A program made the position numbers and the translations under genes. Below the pieces are notes generated by a model. That model searched no databases. It worked only from the letters and a program-made list of their open reading frames with translations, and was not told where the DNA came from. 64,000 nucleotides of DNA from Ornithinimicrobium tianjinense. GTDB lineage: Bacteria > Actinomycetota > Actinomycetes > Actinomycetales > Dermatophilaceae. The stretch lies in contig NZ_BMEM01000001.1 of the NCBI RefSeq assembly GCF_014636495.1, positions 1,177,773 to 1,241,772 of the forward strand, written 5' to 3'. Of this stretch, positions 59,847 to 64,000 are shown in pieces; the first letter of the stretch is position 1, and the number at the start of each line of letters is the position of its first letter.

Positions 59847-60617
59847 TCAGGTCGGCGCGTCCTGGCCGACCGGGATGAGGCCGAGCTGCCGGCCCCGGTT
59901 GACCGCGGACAGCCGGTCACCGACCGCCAGCTTGGCGTAGATGTTGGCGAGGTGGTGGTGCACGGTGCGCGGGGAGATCTGCGCGAGGTGCCCGATGCGC
60001 GCCGCGGTGTGGCCCTGGGCCAGCAGGTCCAGCACGGTGGCCTCACGCTCGGTCAGGTGGACCAGCCGTGCCGCCGGCTCCGGGAGCGCGGCGGGGTCAA
60101 GGATCGCGAAGAGGTAGACCAGCACCGGCTGCACCCCCCTCAGCAGGTCCAGCTCGTCGGGGGAGAAGTCCTCGCCCAGGCGGCCGACGAAGACGGTGAC
60201 GAACTCCGGGCCGACCCGCACCGGCACGGAGGCGATCTGGTTGACCCCCCAGACCCGGCGGATCTCCTCGGCCCGTAGGGAGGAGGACCATCCTGGTCCC
60301 ACGGCTCGACCGAGCGTGGTCACGGTGTCGTCCCCCTGCAGGACGGGCCACAGCAGGGGATCCCGCGCGGCGAGCACGCGCAGGACCGGTCGCTCGGGGG
60401 TCGGTGTGCCCTGCCCCACCGAGCTCTCGAGGACGCGCACGTCCCACCCACCGTCGTGCCCGGTGACGAGCATTCCCAGCGTCCCCTGCACCGTCGTGCA
60501 CACGGCGTCCACCGCACCGCCCATCCTGCTGATCGAGGTGCCCTGCCCCGAGGCGACGCGGCGGAGGACCTCGAGGGCGACGTTGTAGGCGTGGCCCTCG
60601 GAAGCCACCACACTCAT
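59847..60617 (-). CDS. LuxR-family transcriptional regulator with GAF-like sensor
   Basis: 256 residues. The N-terminal ~180 residues resemble a GAF sensor (AYNVALEVLRRVASGQG, WSSSLRAEEIRRVWGVNQIASVPVRVG, then the FSPDELDLLRGVQPVLVYLF helix). The C-terminal LuxR helix-turn-helix is clear: LTEREATVLDLLAQGHTAARI, ISPRTVHHHLANIYAKL. The ATG at 60617 is preceded by GGGGAG. It converges with icmF, with only 15 bp between stops, and is divergent from the SNF2 helicase. Ligand and targets are unknown; neighbouring genes are candidates. Confidence 0.85.
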   Translation of the reverse strand: MSVVASEGHAYNVALEVLRRVASGQGTSISRMGGAVDAVCTTVQGTLGMLVTGHDGGWDVRVLESSVGQGTPTPERPVLRVLAARDPLLWPVLQGDDTVTTLGRAVGPGWSSSLRAEEIRRVWGVNQIASVPVRVGPEFVTVFVGRLGEDFSPDELDLLRGVQPVLVYLFAILDPAALPEPAARLVHLTEREATVLDLLAQGHTAARIGHLAQISPRTVHHHLANIYAKLAVGDRLSAVNRGRQLGLIPVGQDAPT

Positions 60618-60757
60618 CTCCCCACTGTCCCACCACGGACGTGCTGAGTAAACCGCTTTGTGGCGCCGATCTGCGCACAGTGGCGCCCTGGGGCTACGCG
60701 TGGGCAAAGACCGGCGCGCGGCTGTGGATAACAGAGGGTGCCGTCGGTGGCACGACC

Positions 60758-60763
60758 TACGCT
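60758..60763 (+). promoter_or_regulatory. -10 element (TACGCT) for the leaderless helicase gene
   Basis: TACGCT is 7 nt before the ATG at 60771. No ribosome binding site is present. Confidence 0.5.
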
Positions 60764-60770
60764 CGTACTC

Positions 60771-63700
60771 ATGCCGACCGACCTGACCGCCGCCACCTGG
60801 GTGCTGTCCCTGAGCCAGCTCGCCCTGCGCGCCCAGGTCGGCGCGGGGGCGCTCGAGCGCGGCCTCGAGTATGCCGAGACCGGTCGGGTCGGGACCCTGG
60901 TCGCCGCACCGTCCGGCACGCCGCTCATCGGCACGGTGGCCGGTTCGGCCCGCCAGAGCTACACCACGATCGTGCACCGCACCGGCGACGGCCCGCGCGA
61001 CTGGCAGAGCCGGTGCACCTGCCCGATGGGCCAGGACTGCAAGCACGTGGTGGCGGTGATCCTCAGCGTGCAGCAGCGGCTGTCCGGTGCTCCCGCAGGG
61101 CACCCGACGGGCCAGCCGTCGTGGGAGAAGGTGCTCGCACCGTTGCTGCGCGTCCCGGCACCGGGCTCGGCTCCGGGCGAGACAGGGGGCGGCGGCCTGA
61201 CCCCTGCGAACGAGGTTCGCCTGGGCCTGCTCGTGGGCCTGGAGCACCTGGCCTGGCAGCGCGACCGCTCCCTGTCCGTGCAGCTGCGCCCGGTCCGACC
61301 CGGTCGGGGCCGCCAGGGCGGATGGGTGCGCAGCGGCGTGGCCTGGCGCGACCTGTCCAGCAGGTGGTCCTCCCCGGACGTGCGCGCCGACCATCGCTCG
61401 GCCCTGTCCCAGCTGCACGCGGTGGCGCGCGGCTCGGACGCCCACGGCTACTGGTCGGCCGAGGAGCTGTCGCTCGGGGAGCTGGGTCCGGTGGCGTGGC
61501 CCTTGCTCCGTCGGTGTCTCGCCCTCGGGATCGAGCTCGTGCCTGGGCAAGGTGTGACGCAGGTCAGCCTGGGTGAGGGAGGGGCCGTGCTCACGCTGGA
61601 CCTGTCACGCGAGGAGGACGGCGACCTGGTGCTGCGCCAGCGGCTGCTCGCCGAGCCGCTGCCCGGTCCTGGACAGGTCCTGCCGCTCGGCCGCCCCGCG
61701 CACGGCGTCGCGCACCTGTCCGAGGAGGGCGCGCTCACCCTGTGGCCGCTGGACCACGCGCCGTCGGACACCGTCCTGTCGGTGCTGGAGGGGCACGGGT
61801 CGCTCCGGGTGCCGGCCCACGAGGTGGGCCGCTTCCTGGCTCTCTACTACCCGGTCGTCGCCCGGCACGTCGCTCTCAGCTCGGCCGACGGCAGCGTGCC
61901 CGCCGCCGCGGGCACGCGCCCCGTCCTCCACCTGCGCCTCACCCCGGAGCCGGGCCACGGTCTGGGCCTGGCCTGGTCGTTCCGGTATGCCGTGCCCGAC
62001 AGCTCCGGTCGCGGCGCCGACCACGTCCTGGTGGCCCTCGACGACCGCACGCAGCCCCGCGACACCGCGGCCGAGCAGGAGACGCTGGACCGGGTCGTGC
62101 CGCTGCTCGAGCACCTCCCGGGGCTGGTCGAGCGCCTTCCTGCGGGTCAGACGCGTCCGGCGCCCTACCCGAGGCTCTCGCTGTCGGGCACGCGGACGGC
62201 GCGGTTCGTCGCGGAGGTGCTGCCCGTGCTGCGCGAGGACGAGGAGGTCGAGGTCGAGGTCGTCGGCGAGCTGCCCGACTACGCCGAGGCTGACGAGGCC
62301 CCGGTGGTCCGGCTGAGCACGACGAGAGGAGAGGTGGACGACTGGTTCGACCTCCACGTGCGGGTGACCGTGGGCGACCAGGAGGTGCCTTTCGAGGACC
62401 TCTTCGCCGCGCTGGCCCGCGGGGACGAGGTGCTGCTCCTCGCGTCGGGCACCTGGTTCACCCTCGACCGCCCCGAGCTGCAGGCGCTGCGTGACCTCAT
62501 CGCCGAGGCCCGCGAGCTGCAGGACGCGCCGCCCCGCGACGCGACGGTGCGACTCACGCCATACCAGGCCGGGCTCTGGGGTGAGCTGGTGCGCCTCGGC
62601 GTGGTGGACGCGCAGGACGCACGCTGGCAGGACTCGGTGGAGGCGTTGCTCAGCCTCGGTGACGCGGACCACGGGCTGGTCCGCCAGCCCGAGAGCCTGC
62701 GGGCCGACCTGCGGCCCTACCAGCTCGAGGGCTACCGCTGGCTGAGCGCGCTGTGGGACGCGGGGCTGGGTGGGGTGCTCGCGGACGACATGGGTCTGGG
62801 CAAGACCTTGCAGGTGCTCGCGACGGTGGTGCGGGCGGAGGACCGGGGGGACCTCGCCGACGGGCCCGTGCTCGTGGTGGCACCGACCAGCGTGGTGTCG
62901 GGCTGGGTGGAGCAGGCGCAGCGGTTCGCACCGCACCTGCGGATCGCCGCCGTGGCCGCGACCCGCCGACGCCGCGGGCTGGACCTTGCGGAGGCGGTGG
63001 GTGCGGCCGACGTCGTCGTGACCTCCTACACCCTGCTGAGGCTGGAGGCCGACGACTATGCGCGGCTGCCCTGGGGCGGGCTCGTCCTGGACGAGGCGCA
63101 GTTCGTCAAGAACCACCGGTCCGCCACCTACCAGGCGGTGCGCCGGCTCGCCGGACCCAGGAGCTTCGTCGTCACCGGCACCCCGCTGGAGAACAACCTC
63201 ATGGAGCTGTGGTCGATGACCTCGTTGGCTGCACCGGGGCTCTTCCCCCGCCCCGAGCTCTTCGCCCAGCGGTACCGCCGCCCCATCGAGGCCGGTGGGG
63301 CCCCGGAGCTGCTCGACCGGCTCCGCCGTCGGCTGCGACCGTTCATGCTGCGGCGCACCAAGTCAGAGGTGGCCTCCGAGCTGCCCCCGAAGACCGAGCA
63401 GACCGTGCACGTCGCGCTGCACCCGGCGCACCAGCGGGTCTACGACAAGCATCTCCAGCGCGAGCGTCAGCGGGTGCTGGGTCTGCTGGCGGACCTGGAC
63501 AAGAACCGTGTCGCGATCTTCCGGTCGCTCACGGTGCTCCGGCAGCTCGCGCTGGACCCCTCGCTCGTCTCGGACGAGCACCACGGCCTCGCGACGTCGG
63601 CGAAGGTGACCGCCCTGATGGAGCAGATCGTCGAGCTGGCCGCGGAGGGGCACCGAGCCTTGGTGTTCTCCAGCTTCACCGGGTTCCTGTCCCGGGTGCG

Positions 63701-64000
63701 CGCGGCGCTCGAGGCCGCCGGAGTGGGCTACAGCTACCTCGACGGCAGCACCCCGGGGGAGCAGCGCGCACAGCGGATCGCGGCCTTCCGGGAGGGGCAG
63801 GACCCGGTCTTCCTCATCAGCCTCAAGGCGGGTGGTGTGGGGCTGACGCTCACCGAGGCCGACTACGTCTTCGTCCTGGACCCGTGGTGGAACCCGGCCG
63901 CCGAGGCCCAGGCCGTGGACCGCACGCACCGGATCGGCCAGACCCGACCGGTCAACGTCTACCGGATGGTCTCCACGGGCACCATCGAGGAGAAGGTCGT
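60771..64000 (+). CDS. SNF2-family helicase with SWIM zinc finger (cut by window end)
   Basis: Double-strand DNA translocase of the bacterial SWI2/SNF2 class, at least 1076 residues and still open at the window end. The N-terminal SWIM finger is complete: Cys82, Cys84, Cys90 and His92 in CTCPMGQDCKH. A long divergent middle domain follows. Helicase lobe 1 starts near residue 655 (LRPYQLEGYRWL) with Walker A DDMGLGKT (~675) and DEAQ in VLDEAQFVKN (~773), TGTPLENN; lobe 2 has LVFSSFTGFL, SLKAGGVGLTLT, DPWWNPAAEAQAVDRTHRIGQ. It probably remodels DNA-protein complexes or acts in repair. Confidence 0.92.
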   Translation, partial: MPTDLTAATWVLSLSQLALRAQVGAGALERGLEYAETGRVGTLVAAPSGTPLIGTVAGSARQSYTTIVHRTGDGPRDWQSRCTCPMGQDCKHVVAVILSVQQRLSGAPAGHPTGQPSWEKVLAPLLRVPAPGSAPGETGGGGLTPANEVRLGLLVGLEHLAWQRDRSLSVQLRPVRPGRGRQGGWVRSGVAWRDLSSRWSSPDVRADHRSALSQLHAVARGSDAHGYWSAEELSLGELGPVAWPLLRRCLALGIELVPGQGVTQVSLGEGGAVLTLDLSREEDGDLVLRQRLLAEPLPGPGQVLPLGRPAHGVAHLSEEGALTLWPLDHAPSDTVLSVLEGHGSLRVPAHEVGRFLALYYPVVARHVALSSADGSVPAAAGTRPVLHLRLTPEPGHGLGLAWSFRYAVPDSSGRGADHVLVALDDRTQPRDTAAEQETLDRVVPLLEHLPGLVERLPAGQTRPAPYPRLSLSGTRTARFVAEVLPVLREDEEVEVEVVGELPDYAEADEAPVVRLSTTRGEVDDWFDLHVRVTVGDQEVPFEDLFAALARGDEVLLLASGTWFTLDRPELQALRDLIAEARELQDAPPRDATVRLTPYQAGLWGELVRLGVVDAQDARWQDSVEALLSLGDADHGLVRQPESLRADLRPYQLEGYRWLSALWDAGLGGVLADDMGLGKTLQVLATVVRAEDRGDLADGPVLVVAPTSVVSGWVEQAQRFAPHLRIAAVAATRRRRGLDLAEAVGAADVVVTSYTLLRLEADDYARLPWGGLVLDEAQFVKNHRSATYQAVRRLAGPRSFVVTGTPLENNLMELWSMTSLAAPGLFPRPELFAQRYRRPIEAGGAPELLDRLRRRLRPFMLRRTKSEVASELPPKTEQTVHVALHPAHQRVYDKHLQRERQRVLGLLADLDKNRVAIFRSLTVLRQLALDPSLVSDEHHGLATSAKVTALMEQIVELAAEGHRALVFSSFTGFLSRVRAALEAAGVGYSYLDGSTPGEQRAQRIAAFREGQDPVFLISLKAGGVGLTLTEADYVFVLDPWWNPAAEAQAVDRTHRIGQTRPVNVYRMVSTGTIEEKV

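Overview
This window is chromosomal DNA from a high-GC actinobacterium. Its gene content (aa3-type oxidase genes ctaC/D/F/E beside qcrCAB, an SAV_6107-family HEPN protein, DUF3040, a PASTA kinase, frequent GTG starts and apparent leaderless promoters) points to the Micrococcales. From protein resemblance I would guess the Intrasporangiaceae/Ornithinimicrobiaceae, but that is inference. No phage, plasmid, IS element, CRISPR array, tRNA or rRNA is visible; this is core chromosome with a few lineage-specific repeats.

Layout. 1-2.7 kb: end of trpS, a glycerate kinase, erpA and aat. 2.7-12.9 kb: the respiratory block, with ctaC-ctaD-ctaF, a 10-copy inverted repeat array in a 0.5-kb gap, a convergent receiver-domain gene plus trpD, then ctaE-qcrC-qcrA-qcrB and a small zincin. 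12.9-28.4 kb: an Lrp-type sensor domain, an exonuclease/GIY-YIG/UVR fusion, an acyl-CoA ligase, a ROK glucokinase, an EEP nuclease, a PlsC-like acyltransferase, class II aroG, threonine aldolase, a molybdopterin-domain protein, a PknL-like PASTA kinase, a LysM transglycosylase, an Rv2175c-like DNA-binding protein and a polyprenyl synthase. From memory, much of 0.4-28.4 kb is conserved with the Rv2173-Rv2205c segment of Mycobacterium tuberculosis, rearranged locally.

28.6-34.9 kb is an SOS mutagenesis operon. A perfect LexA box lies inside the promoter, followed by a DUF6504-like protein, an SAV_6107 HEPN protein, an error-prone DnaE2-type polymerase and DinB. 34.9-38.1 kb holds DUF3040, an ECF SigK-like factor with its RskA-type anti-sigma factor, and a convergent class F-like sortase with a CHRD protein that looks like its substrate. 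38.2-41.3 kb: DUF456, a DUF7455 zinc protein and a GyrB/ParE subunit.

41.3-44.7 kb is a sugar ABC importer whose binding-protein gene is frameshifted. 44.8-50.6 kb: a DEAD-box helicase with repetitive R/G/D tails behind a long leader, glutamate dehydrogenase, a 52-bp duplicated repeat and a phytoene-dehydrogenase-like flavoprotein. 50.6-64 kb: a MetP/MetS-type Na+ symporter pair, aroQ, a DUF429 protein, a small membrane protein, a BtuF-like receptor coupled to UDP-glucose pyrophosphorylase, the fused isobutyryl-CoA mutase IcmF, a LuxR regulator and a SWIM-SNF2 helicase cut by the window end.

The genes join into several pathways: aerobic respiration (cta/qcr, with erpA for Fe-S supply), aromatic biosynthesis (aroG, aroQ, trpD), DNA damage tolerance (LexA operon, UvrC-like fusion, topoisomerase, SWI/SNF helicase) and envelope sensing and remodelling (PASTA kinase, LysM transglycosylase, SigK/RskA, sortase). 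Two sequence-wide signals stand out: a TAnnnT hexamer 6-7 nt before the start codon of at least eleven genes (leaderless transcription), and strong over-use of GGTATGCC/GGCATACC.
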